DNA of 64,000 bases from CALJXB01 sp965225935 (GTDB lineage: Bacteria; Pseudomonadota; Alphaproteobacteria; Kiloniellales; JAKSDN01): positions 62,001-126,000 of the forward strand of contig CBDDCC010000015.1 of assembly GCA_965225935.1 (NCBI GenBank). The letters are read 5' to 3'. The notes beneath the pieces were generated by a model. The model was not told the origin of the DNA. It did not search any database and was given only the letters and a program-made list of their open reading frames with translations. Numbering within the stretch: the first letter of the stretch is position 1; every line of letters begins with the position of its first letter. Below, piece by piece: positions 25,787 to 33,866 of this stretch. Both the position numbers and the translations under genes were made by a program.

Positions 25787-25948
25787 GCGCCTATGGCGGT
25801 TCTTCGAGAAGGTCGAATGATCCGGGACCTCGCCCTCCAGGCCGGGCCGGCAGAAGCGGCGGTAGGCCAGGTCCAGATGGACCTCCTCGCAGAGCCGCCG
25901 TTCGGAGCGGACGCCGTCGCAGCAGCCGACAGCGAGCATCCGGATCAT
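25787..25948 (-). pseudogene. transposase N-terminal fragment (DUF772/IS5-IS1182 type)
   Basis: About 54 residues, MIRMLAVGCCDGVRSERRLC followed by EEVHLDLAYRRFCRPGLEGE and DHSTFSKNRHRR, are the DNA-binding domain of an IS5/IS1182-type transposase. The fragment breaks off at NRHRR and the integrase relic begins directly after it. Only this piece of the element remains; no terminal repeat was found. Confidence 0.75.
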
Positions 25949-26001
25949 GAGCTCAGGATCGACCCGGATTCACTGGAGCAGGCCGGCATCCTCGTCCAGA
26001 A

Positions 26002-26916
26002 CTAGAACTGGTAGACCGTAGATCCGAACTTGCTGCACAGGTAGTCGGAGAAGGCCCGTGACGGCGGGCGGACTTCGACATCTCGACAACGAGCGAAACC
26101 CAGATCCATGGTCGGCAGCTCGTCGTCCAGCTCACGCACTTCGATACGCCGCCCATCCAGCGACCAGGGCCGATAGACCAAGTCCGACAGCACGGTTACG
26201 CCCATCCCCGTGGCGACCAGGCTCCGGACCGCCTCGAGCGATGATGTGCGAAGCTTTATGTTCGGCCGAAAGGGCGTCCTGGCCCAATAGCGCAGCGCGG
26301 TTTTTTCGCCTTCGTCGGCCGACAGCATAAGATACGGCTCCCGGGACACCTCCTCGAGCGTCAATCGCGGCGCGGCGATAAGATCATGATCGGGGCTGGC
26401 CCAAAGACGGCGCCGAGAGCGGACGAGAACGTGCGATTTGAGCTGTTCCGCCTTGCTCAGATTCGAAACCAGCATGAGACCGAGATCCAGGTCGTCGGAA
26501 ATCAACGCCGCCTCGATCTCCTCCCGCTCGAGCTCGATGATCTGCAAGTCGACGTTTCGGAAGGTCCGGCAGAAAGCCGCGGCAATGGACGGCAGGAAAT
26601 AGCCGGCGATCGTATAAGTGATGCCGACCCTCAGCCGGCCCGAGATCGCCTCGGCGTCCATATTGGGGATCTGAACGGCGTCGTCTACCGTGGCGATGAT
26701 GTTGTTTGCATGCTGAAGAAACTGACCGCCGACATAGGTCAGTTTCATGCCATGTGGATGGCGTTCGAACAGTTGGCGGCCAAGAAAACCTTCGAGCGAT
26801 TTGATGGACAGGGTGATCGTCGACTGCGAAACGCCGAGATTTGCCGCGGCAAGGGAGATCTTGCCGGCGTTCGCCGTCTCGATGAAGTAGCGGACCTGCT
26901 TGAGGGACAGTGACAT
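26002..26916 (-). CDS. LysR-family transcriptional regulator
   Basis: 304 residues from ATG 26916 (a TTG four codons upstream is the alternative). Helix-turn-helix residues ~5-60: QVRYFIETANAGKISLAAAN and VSQSTITLSIKSLEGFLGRQ. The ~90-300 part is the two-lobed co-inducer-binding domain (GITYTIAGYFLPSIAAAF). Divergent from dctP with a 272-base gap, so it most likely controls the TRAP/deacetylase cluster in response to the imported compound. The ribosome site is weak (GAGAA). Confidence 0.9.
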   Translation of the reverse strand: MSLSLKQVRYFIETANAGKISLAAANLGVSQSTITLSIKSLEGFLGRQLFERHPHGMKLTYVGGQFLQHANNIIATVDDAVQIPNMDAEAISGRLRVGITYTIAGYFLPSIAAAFCRTFRNVDLQIIELEREEIEAALISDDLDLGLMLVSNLSKAEQLKSHVLVRSRRRLWASPDHDLIAAPRLTLEEVSREPYLMLSADEGEKTALRYWARTPFRPNIKLRTSSLEAVRSLVATGMGVTVLSDLVYRPWSLDGRRIEVRELDDELPTMDLGFARCRDVEVRPPSRAFSDYLCSKFGSTVYQF

Positions 26917-26964
26917 AGTTATTCTCAATACCGAACCCGAGTCTTTCTCATTTTACAATACCAT

Positions 26965-26980
26965 AGATTTGATCCAATCT
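26965..26980. promoter_or_regulatory. candidate LysR operator
   Basis: AGATT-TGATCC-AATCT, a perfect 5-bp inverted repeat with a 6-base centre in the AT-rich gap between the LysR gene and dctP, containing the ATT...AAT ends seen in many LysR sites. Position and symmetry fit; function is inferred. Confidence 0.4.
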
Positions 26981-27188
26981 CTAAACCCGTCATATCGGGA
27001 CGCTGGTCGCTGCAACGGCGCGTTCCACGTCAATGGACGATTCTCGCCATAAGCGGTGGGCGTGGTGGCTCCGCTCTACCGGAGCATTTCTGCGCTCCAT
27101 GGCAATAGGAGGATCATCCTTATCTGGAAATCCGGGCGTGGCGGAGTCCACGCCTCAACGAACTTTGCTCAAGGGAGGAGTAGGCTGA

Positions 27189-28295
27189 ATGAAACGCCGC
27201 AATTTCCTGAAAAAGGCCGGCATCGCGGGGGCCGGCGCCATGACGGCGGCTACGGTGTCTGGCTTTCCGACACCGGCCATCTCGCAGGGAGTAAGAGAAC
27301 TCAGGTTGGTTTCGACCTTCCCGAAGAACTTTCCGGGACTCGGCACATCGGTCGCGCGGCTCGTCGATCGCGTGGACAAAGCGACCGATGGCAAGCTGAA
27401 GATCAAGCTCTACAACGCAGGCGAGCTGGTCGGCGCACTCGAAGTCTTTGACGCCGTGGCCAACGGTGACGCCGACGTCTACTATTCATCGGAATACTTC
27501 TACACCGGCAAGTCGAAAGCCCTGGCCTTCTTCGCAGCCGTGCCATTCGGCATGACGGCGCCCGAGTTCTATGCCTGGATCTACCATGGCGGTGGTCAGG
27601 AGCTGTGGGACGAGCTCTCCGCACAGTTCGGCATCAAGCCCTTTCCCTCGTCCAACACCGGCGTACAGATGGGCGGCTGGCTCAACAAGGAAATCAACTC
27701 CATCGATGATTTCAAAGGGCTCAAGTTCCGCATGCCAGGTCTTGGCGGCGAGGTTCTGCGCCGGCTGGGGGTTTCCGTCGTGACGCTTCATGGCGGCGAG
27801 ATTTTCCAGGCCCTGCAGTCCGGTGCCATCGACGGGACCGAGTGGGTCGGCCCCTGGCACGATCTTGCCTTTGGCTTCTACAAGATCGCCAAATACTACT
27901 ATTGGCCCGGTTTCCACGAGCCGAGTTCGGCGACCAGTCATGGAATCAACTTGTCGGTCTGGGAGAGCTTGCGGCCTGACGAGCAGGAGTTGCTCAAGAT
28001 GGCCTTTGAATCGGAGACTCATCTCCAGACGACGGAGTACGACGCGGCCAATCCAGACGCGCTCGACACCCTGCTCACGGTGCACGGTGTCGAACTGCGA
28101 CGCTATCCGGATGAAATGATCAGCGCCATGGCCCAAACGGCGCAAGAGGTCGTGGCGGAGGTCGGCAACGCCGACGATCTCAGCCGGAAAGTCTGGGACA
28201 GCTATCGCAGCTTCGCCGAAAAGGCCCAAGGTTGGACGGAGATTGGCGTCCAGGCTTATATGAACGCACGCACGGCCGGATTCCAAAAGGGCTAG
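27189..28295 (+). CDS. dctP: TRAP transporter solute-binding protein (DctP family, Tat-exported)
   Basis: 368 residues after GGGAGGAG. A twin-arginine signal MKRRNFLKKAGIAGAGAM ends near residue 30, as in TakP-type DctP proteins. Typical blocks: RLVSTFPKNFPGLGT at the mature start, FEVFDAV-like GALEVFDAVANGDAD, FRMPGLGGEVLRRLG (the Arg that binds the carboxylate) and FQALQSGAIDGTEWVGPW. It captures an organic acid in the periplasm. First gene of dctPQM, separated from dctQ by 182 bases that hold a long stem-loop. Confidence 0.93.
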   Translation: MKRRNFLKKAGIAGAGAMTAATVSGFPTPAISQGVRELRLVSTFPKNFPGLGTSVARLVDRVDKATDGKLKIKLYNAGELVGALEVFDAVANGDADVYYSSEYFYTGKSKALAFFAAVPFGMTAPEFYAWIYHGGGQELWDELSAQFGIKPFPSSNTGVQMGGWLNKEINSIDDFKGLKFRMPGLGGEVLRRLGVSVVTLHGGEIFQALQSGAIDGTEWVGPWHDLAFGFYKIAKYYYWPGFHEPSSATSHGINLSVWESLRPDEQELLKMAFESETHLQTTEYDAANPDALDTLLTVHGVELRRYPDEMISAMAQTAQEVVAEVGNADDLSRKVWDSYRSFAEKAQGWTEIGVQAYMNARTAGFQKG

Positions 28296-28374
28296 GCAGG
28301 CATGGGCGCGCCCTTGCCGAAGCATAAGGGGCGGGTCGGGGCGCGGAGAAACACGCGCCCCGGCCCATGCCTGC
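28296..28374 (+). promoter_or_regulatory. long stem-loop between dctP and dctQ (mRNA stabiliser/attenuator candidate)
   Basis: Inner hairpin: 13-bp stem 28333-28345 with 28354-28366, 8-base loop GAGAAACA. An outer 12-bp perfect stem pairs 28296-28307 (GCAGGCATGGGC) with 28363-28374; the two compete at their inner edge. No T-run follows, so 3'-end protection of the dctP message or partial termination is more likely than full termination. It would give more binding protein than permease. Confidence 0.65.
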
Positions 28375-28477
28375 GTCTCGACGCGGCGGCGTGTCCTGGA
28401 GGCAGGCGCCCTGTCCGGTTCCGGGATGGGAGCGGCGCCGGGTCGCGCGCACCAGCCAATGCCTGTACGCTTCTTGA

Positions 28478-29029
28478 ATGTCCATAGCACACGCTATTGT
28501 CGCCTTCTGTGACGCCGTCAACGAGCGCGTCGGCCGACTGGTATCGTGGCTGTCCTTGGCCGTCGTTTTGGTGCAGTTCGCCGTCGTCGTGATGCGCTAT
28601 ACCTTCGGGCTGAACTGGCTCTACGTTCAGGAATCGATCGTCTATATGCACGCGACCGTGTTTCTGGTCGCTGCCGGCTACACGCTCGCGCACAACGAGC
28701 ACGTGCGCATCGACATATTCTATGGCCCGGCGCGCCCAAGGACCAAGGCGATCGTCGACTTGGTGGGCGTCCTCCTGCTGCTCGAGCCCTTCTGTATCGC
28801 CATCTGGGTTGCCGGTTGGCCCTATGTGGTGCGCTCTTGGGAGGTGATGGAACGGTCGCTGGAGGTCACGGGCCTGCCGATCGTTTTTCTGCTCAAGAGT
28901 CTCATTCTGGTGTTTGCCACGCTGCTGGCCCTGCAGGGTGTGGCCATCGCGTTACGGTCGGTCCTTACCTTGTCCGGTGGCGCGCCTTATCCGCCGGCGC
29001 GGACGGATGGCCGGAGCATGGAGCTATGA
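28478..29029 (+). CDS. dctQ: TRAP transporter small permease (DctQ)
   Basis: 183 residues with four transmembrane helices (about 18-40, 52-72, 90-112, 132-155). The DctQ signature region RYTFGLNWLYVQESIVYMHA and HNEHVRIDIFY are present. Inner-membrane partner of DctM. The TGA stop overlaps the dctM ATG (ATGA at 29026), so the two are coupled. Confidence 0.92.
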   Translation: MSIAHAIVAFCDAVNERVGRLVSWLSLAVVLVQFAVVVMRYTFGLNWLYVQESIVYMHATVFLVAAGYTLAHNEHVRIDIFYGPARPRTKAIVDLVGVLLLLEPFCIAIWVAGWPYVVRSWEVMERSLEVTGLPIVFLLKSLILVFATLLALQGVAIALRSVLTLSGGAPYPPARTDGRSMEL

Positions 29030-30594
29030 CGACCGCCGGGCTGCTTTTGCTGGGCATGTTCCTTGCCGTCTGCGTTGCCCTGATGAGCGGCTTTCCGGTT
29101 GCCTTTGCGCTTGCCAGCGGTGCCATGCTCTTCGCTTTTTTCGCCGCATCTCTCGGTGCGTTCGATTTGACGTTCATCAATTTTTTCCCCAGCCGCATCT
29201 ATGTGATCATGACCAACGAGATCCTCATTGCGGCCCCGCTGTTCGTTTTCATGGGAATCATGCTCGAGCGCTCCAAGGTCGCCGAGGAGCTTCTCGAAAC
29301 CATGGGACAGCTGTTCGGACCGATAAGGGGCGGACTGGGCATCTCGGTTTGCGTGGTCGGCGCGTTGCTGGCGGCCTCCACAGGCATCGTCGGCGCCACC
29401 GTTATGACCATAGGCCTATTGTCCTTGCCGACCATGCTCAAGCGCGGCTACGACGCAAAACTCGCCTGCGGCACGATTTGCGCCTCGGGCACGCTCGGCC
29501 AGATTATCCCGCCTTCGATCGTTCTCGTCGTGCTCGGCGACCAGATTTCGAATGCCTATTCCGAGGCTCAGCGCGAGCTGGGGAACTTTTCGCCCGACCC
29601 GGTTTCCGTCGGAGACCTGTTCGCCGGCGCCTTGCTTCCCGGCTTGGCCTTGGTCGGGATCTATATCGCCTATGTTTTCATTCTCGGCTGGGTTCGGCCC
29701 GACGTGGCGCCGGCCATAGCGCGCGACACGCTAGACACGCAGGACGGCGCAATGTTCGCGCGAGTCCTTCGGGCGCTCGTCGCGCCGGTGGTCCTGATCG
29801 TTGCCGTCCTGGGTTCCATACTGGGAGGCATCGCCACGCCCACCGAAGGCGCCGCCGTCGGCGCAGTGGGTGCCGTTTTTCTTGGCGCACTGCGGTTCGG
29901 GAGCTCGCGCGCCGTTCACTTCGCCGCCGCCTGTCTCATCCTCTTGCTTGTGCTCACGGCCACGCTCGATCTCCGGACCGGCCGTAGCGATGTCACCTTA
30001 CTCGAGCAGATTGGCATCTACCTCGCCGCGGGCTGCTGTATCGGCGCCGCCTATGGACTGATATCCGCACTAAGGAACATCCATGCCCACGGCCTGTTGA
30101 TCGAGGTAACCCGCTCGACCGCGAAGATCAGCGCGATGGTTTTCACGATCGTGATCGGCGCTCAGATGTTCTCGCTCGTCTTCCGTGGCTTGGGCGGCGA
30201 TGACATGGTGCACGATTTTCTGGGCGGTCTGCCGGGTGGTGTCACCTCGGCGTTGATACTCGTGATGCTGGTCATGTTCTTGATGGGGTTCTTTCTCGAC
30301 TTCATCGAAATCACCTTCGTCGTTGTCCCCATTGTAGCCCCGGTCCTGCTGCTGCTTGGACTCGATCCGGTTTGGCTCGGCATCATGATTGCGGTCAACT
30401 TGCAAACGTCGTTCCTGACGCCGCCATTCGGCTTCGCGCTCTTCTATATGCGTGGCGTTGCACCGCCCAGCGTCAGAACAGGCGATATCTATTGGGGCGT
30501 CGCACCCTATGTCGCGATGCAGTTGTCGATGCTGCTGATTCTGTCGCTGTTTCCCGGTCTCGCCACATGGCTCCCGGGATTGATATACGACTAG
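29026..30594 (+). CDS. dctM: TRAP transporter large permease (DctM)
   Basis: 522 residues, on the long side for DctM (~430), because of an inserted segment with extra hydrophobic helices in the middle (about 300-370). The start is the ATG overlapping the dctQ stop; longer upstream frames are not real. Family blocks: MTNEILIAAPLFVFMGIMLE, STGIVGATVMTIGLLSLP, ICASGTLGQIIPPSIVLVVL and, near the end, NLQTSFLTPPFGFALFY. It forms the sodium-driven channel of the transporter. The extended form is the variant seen in mannitol/taurine/keto-acid type systems, but substrate is open. Confidence 0.93.
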   Translation: MTTAGLLLLGMFLAVCVALMSGFPVAFALASGAMLFAFFAASLGAFDLTFINFFPSRIYVIMTNEILIAAPLFVFMGIMLERSKVAEELLETMGQLFGPIRGGLGISVCVVGALLAASTGIVGATVMTIGLLSLPTMLKRGYDAKLACGTICASGTLGQIIPPSIVLVVLGDQISNAYSEAQRELGNFSPDPVSVGDLFAGALLPGLALVGIYIAYVFILGWVRPDVAPAIARDTLDTQDGAMFARVLRALVAPVVLIVAVLGSILGGIATPTEGAAVGAVGAVFLGALRFGSSRAVHFAAACLILLLVLTATLDLRTGRSDVTLLEQIGIYLAAGCCIGAAYGLISALRNIHAHGLLIEVTRSTAKISAMVFTIVIGAQMFSLVFRGLGGDDMVHDFLGGLPGGVTSALILVMLVMFLMGFFLDFIEITFVVVPIVAPVLLLLGLDPVWLGIMIAVNLQTSFLTPPFGFALFYMRGVAPPSVRTGDIYWGVAPYVAMQLSMLLILSLFPGLATWLPGLIYD

Positions 30595-30754
30595 GGCGGG
30601 TTCGGCGTCTGTCGATTTGGTGGCCGCCCCGCCACCCCGGTCCCGCACCAGAAGCGGGCAGGCCGCGCCGCGACGGAGTTGCACCTCCATCGGCGCTCGC
30701 GCGCGGCAAGTACGGCCGTGGAGGGCGCCCGGCGTCGAACGTGAAGGAAAGTCG

Positions 30755-31681
30755 ATGGCGAAGAAGACGACAGCGGGCCCGCGGCGCGACTACGTCGGCT
30801 ACGGCCGGCAAATCCCCAGGGTTCAGTGGCCCGGCGGCGCGCGGATCGCCGTGAGCCTGGTGCTGAACTATGAGGAGGGCTCGGAGATCTCCTACGCCGC
30901 TGGCGACGGCGCCAGTGAGACAGGTATGGGCGAACTGGCATGGGCGTTCGAGCCCGGGGTTCGCGATTTCGCCATCGAATCGGTCTATGAGTATGGCTCG
31001 CGGGCCGGCGTGTGGCGCCTTGCGCGTTTGTTCGACGAGCTCTCGGTTCCGGTCACGGTCTATGCCTGTGCACAGGCACTCGAGCTGAACAAGGACGTCG
31101 CCGATTGGATTCGCGAGGCGAATCACGAAGCCTGTTGTCATGGCTGGCGCTGGGAGCAGGTATGGCGGCTCACACGGGCACAGGAAAAGGAGCATATCCA
31201 GGCGGCCATCGCCTCGCTGGAGCGGACCACCGGCTCCCGCCCGCGGGGTTGGGCGAGCCGCTACTGCCCGTCGCTCCACACCCGCGAACTATTGGGAGAG
31301 ATTGGCGGCTTTACCTACGATTCCGATGCCTTCAACGATGACCTGCCGTATTTCGTGAAGGTCAAGGGCGCGCCCCTGCTCGTGATACCCTATTCGCTGA
31401 CCTACAACGACGCGCGTTTCGTCATCCCGGTCGGCCACCCCGACCCGGATTCCTTCCTGAAGACGTTGAAGCGGGGCTTCGATTATCTCTGGGAAGAGGG
31501 GCGGAGCCATCCGAGGATGATGTCGGTCGGCCTCCACGCAAGGATGGTCGGGCAGGCCGCCCGCGCCTCGGCCCTCAAGGAATTCATTCGCTACGCGCAG
31601 GACAAAGGCGATGTCTGGTTCGCGCGCCGTATCGATATCGCGGACTGGTGGATATCGCACAGCCACAAATTCGCAGCGTGA
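30755..31681 (+). CDS. PuuE-type polysaccharide deacetylase-family hydrolase (copy 1)
   Basis: 308 residues. The NodB-fold start IAVSLVLNYEEGSEISYAAG carries the N-Y-E-E-G signature of the allantoinase PuuE group, which is largely metal-independent and opens cyclic ureides. Further blocks: ESVYEYGSRAGVWRL, NHEACCHGWRWE and SHPRMMSVGLHARMVG. A ring-opening amidohydrolase acting on what the adjacent TRAP system imports is the simplest reading. It follows dctM by 160 bases on the same strand and is convergent with copy 2 (30-base gap). Confidence 0.82.
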   Translation: MAKKTTAGPRRDYVGYGRQIPRVQWPGGARIAVSLVLNYEEGSEISYAAGDGASETGMGELAWAFEPGVRDFAIESVYEYGSRAGVWRLARLFDELSVPVTVYACAQALELNKDVADWIREANHEACCHGWRWEQVWRLTRAQEKEHIQAAIASLERTTGSRPRGWASRYCPSLHTRELLGEIGGFTYDSDAFNDDLPYFVKVKGAPLLVIPYSLTYNDARFVIPVGHPDPDSFLKTLKRGFDYLWEEGRSHPRMMSVGLHARMVGQAARASALKEFIRYAQDKGDVWFARRIDIADWWISHSHKFAA

Positions 31682-31711
31682 CGGCGAAGCCGCGCAAAGA
31701 CACGGCACAGC

Positions 31712-32647
31712 CTATGCGGGTGCGTGGTGTTCGAGCCAGTGGCGCGCGATCTCTTCGCCGCTGCAGACCCAGACCCTGTCATGCCGCAAGATGTGGTCGA
31801 GGAACCTCTCCAATCCGACAGCGCGCGCCGGCCGGCCGATCAGACGGTCGTGCAGGCCGATCGACATCATCCGCGGCTCTTCGGCGCCTTCCGCATAGAG
31901 CATGTCGAAGGCATCTCTCATATAGGCATAGAAGTCGTCGCCCGTTTTGAAGCCGGCATTCATATCAAAACGATTGTCGTTGGTTTCGTAGGAATAGGGT
32001 ATGACCAGGTGAGTCCGTCCCGCGACCTCCACCCAATAGGGTAGCTCGTCATTGAGCGCATCGCGGTCGTAGAGGAATCCCCCGTCCTCGACGATGAGCC
32101 GGCGCGTGTTGGGCCCAGGCCGTCCGGTCATCCAGCCGACCGGGCGCCGGCCGGTCAGCCGTTCGATCCCCTCGACCGCAAGGCGCATGTGCGCGCGCTC
32201 CGTGTCTTCGTCGACATGCTGGTAGTCGATCCAACGCCAACCATGGGATACGACCTCGTGACCGGCCTCTGTCGCCGCCAGCGCGATCTCCTCGGTCTGC
32301 AACAAGCCCGAAACGGAGGCGAAGATGCTGATCCGCAAGTCGCGTTCCTCGAAGAGGCGGAGCACGCGCCACACGCCGCGACGTGAGCCGTATTCGAAGG
32401 CCGACTCGGCCAACATACTGCGGGCGCCGGCGACCGGCGGAAAGCCGGTATCGTTCAGCAAGCCCTCTGAGGACTCGTCCCCGTGAAGAACGCACAACTC
32501 GCTGCCGGCTTCGAGGTTGAGGGCGAATTGGATGGCCAGCCGAGCCTTTCCGGGCCACTGCGGATCGGGAAGCCGCCGGCCATAGCCGACCAGATCCCTC
32601 TGATAGTCAGCTGCGAGCTTGTCCATGGCTTTCTCGGTCCCACCCAT
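31712..32647 (-). CDS. PuuE-type polysaccharide deacetylase-family hydrolase (copy 2)
   Basis: 311 residues from ATG 32647; an ATG seven codons in is possible. Same family as the convergent gene: LAIQFALNLEAGSELCVLHG, ESAFEYGSRRGVWRVLRLF, HEVVSHGWRWIDY and EPRMMSIGLHDRLIGRPARA. The VLHGDESSE part is closer to true allantoinases than copy 1, but the NYEEG signature is changed to NLEAG. The second half matches PuuE well. The two copies probably handle related substrates or sequential steps. Upstream is a 480-base AT-rich gap with its promoter. Confidence 0.82.
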   Translation of the reverse strand: MGGTEKAMDKLAADYQRDLVGYGRRLPDPQWPGKARLAIQFALNLEAGSELCVLHGDESSEGLLNDTGFPPVAGARSMLAESAFEYGSRRGVWRVLRLFEERDLRISIFASVSGLLQTEEIALAATEAGHEVVSHGWRWIDYQHVDEDTERAHMRLAVEGIERLTGRRPVGWMTGRPGPNTRRLIVEDGGFLYDRDALNDELPYWVEVAGRTHLVIPYSYETNDNRFDMNAGFKTGDDFYAYMRDAFDMLYAEGAEEPRMMSIGLHDRLIGRPARAVGLERFLDHILRHDRVWVCSGEEIARHWLEHHAPA

Positions 32648-33129
32648 TTTTCACAAATCCTCGCCCCGCTGAACTATTACAATGGCCCGATAATTCATGT
32701 AAAGTCATCATCCATAAAGATTCCGAACAATCCAAAAAAAACGCCCTATCCTGTAAGATTAATCTAATAAAAATCCGGTATTGAAAAAATTTAGCGTGCC
32801 GTTGGGAAAGACAAGCCAGGTATAGTAATTGGAAACTGGACGATCGTGATCTTCCCGCTCGGCAATGCCATCCCGGATCGCTCTGCCGCAATCGCGTATG
32901 ATCCTGTTGCGGAGAACCTGGAAGGATCGAGGCCGACGCGGGATCGCTTGTCTGCGCAGCGCTCGCCCGGTCCGGAACTGGCCATTGTGTCTGCTCATGT
33001 CATCGTATTGCACTCAGCTATGGTCGGAATCGGCGGCAACGCGCCGCACGTAGGGTGGGTCTCCTATGTGGCGGGAGCCTTTGGTACGGCTCCGGCTTGT
33101 TAACGCATGGCTTCGGGAGCAGGCAGGTG
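32648..33129. other. AT-rich gap between deacetylase copy 2 and the GAF gene
   Basis: 482 bases. 32660-32830 is the most AT-rich part of the window (runs of A and T, several TAAT/ATTA words) and likely contains promoters for the divergent genes. From 32840 to 33050 short frames exist on both strands, for example a minus-strand frame at 32791-32985, but none has a ribosome site or a recognised family. Confidence 0.5.
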
Positions 33130-33660
33130 ATGGACCGACCGCTTGGCAGCGCGGCTTGGGCGTGCGCCTTCCTCAACACGGCACGGACAATGGCCGATGC
33201 CGAAACGGCGGAAGGCAAGTTTTGCGCCGTCGCGCGCGGCATCGGGGCGGTGTGCGGATTTCGGCTTTTCACGGTCCTGCGCTGTACCGAGCGGCGCGGA
33301 TTTCTGGAGCGCGTTTTCTCCGACGATCGCGAGCGCTATCCGCTCGGGGCGGTCAAGGACCTGAGCGCAAGCCCTTTGACAAAGGTCGTCATCGACGAAC
33401 GGCGCGACTGGCTCGGCAAGTCGGCCGACGATATCCGCTGGGCCTTTCCAGATCACGAAGCCATTCTGGCCCTGGGGCTGGGCGCGGCGATGAACATCCC
33501 CGTTACATTTCGTGATTCGGTGCTTGGATGCATGAACTGCCTCGATACGGCGGGCGCCTACGGCGAGGCCCATCTTCGTGATGCCAAGCCGTTTGCCGCG
33601 CTGCTCATACCGGCCCTGCTGTCGGTTTCGGAGGGCGTTTCCGACCGGGCAGGCTGCTGA
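33130..33660 (+). CDS. GAF-domain protein, C-terminus formed by IS end sequence
   Basis: 176 residues from ATG 33130 (GGGAGCAGGCAGG upstream). The body is a single GAF domain: AEGKFCAVARGIGAVCGFRL near the start, then SPLTKVVIDERRDW, GLGAAMNIPVTFRDSVLGCM and LRDAKPFAALLIPALL. Small single-GAF proteins often occur in catabolic clusters with TRAP transporters and may sense the substrate. The last codons and TGA stop lie in the inverted repeat of an IS5-type remnant starting at 33650, so the original C-terminus has been replaced, perhaps by only a few residues. Confidence 0.72.
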   Translation: MDRPLGSAAWACAFLNTARTMADAETAEGKFCAVARGIGAVCGFRLFTVLRCTERRGFLERVFSDDRERYPLGAVKDLSASPLTKVVIDERRDWLGKSADDIRWAFPDHEAILALGLGAAMNIPVTFRDSVLGCMNCLDTAGAYGEAHLRDAKPFAALLIPALLSVSEGVSDRAGC

Positions 33661-33835
33661 AGAATCGTTCTGATGGCGGGATTCTCGGTGTGATCTGGGC
33701 TTTTGGTCCGGTGAGCGAGGGGGTTAGGCTCGGCTTGTTCCCTGGGGCGGTGTTTTCGGTGCCCCACTGCGGTCGCGTTGCGGTGAGCAGCTTGGGTATG
33801 CGCACGAGGTCGTAGCCGGCCGCGGTGACCATGGC
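33650..33835 (-). mobile_element. truncated IS5-type element (right end only)
   Basis: About 185 bp. It begins with the inverted repeat CAGGCTGCTGAA, identical to that of the complete copy at 14322-15678. On the minus strand it encodes VTAAGYDLVRIPKLLTAT, matching the end of that transposase (LTAAAYNLVRIPKLLAAT). The non-coding tail is similar but diverged, so it is a related rather than identical element. The left end and most of the transposase are gone and no target duplication remains. Confidence 0.85.
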
Positions 33836-33866
33836 GTCCCCTCGGCCCATCCCCCGACCTGAACCT

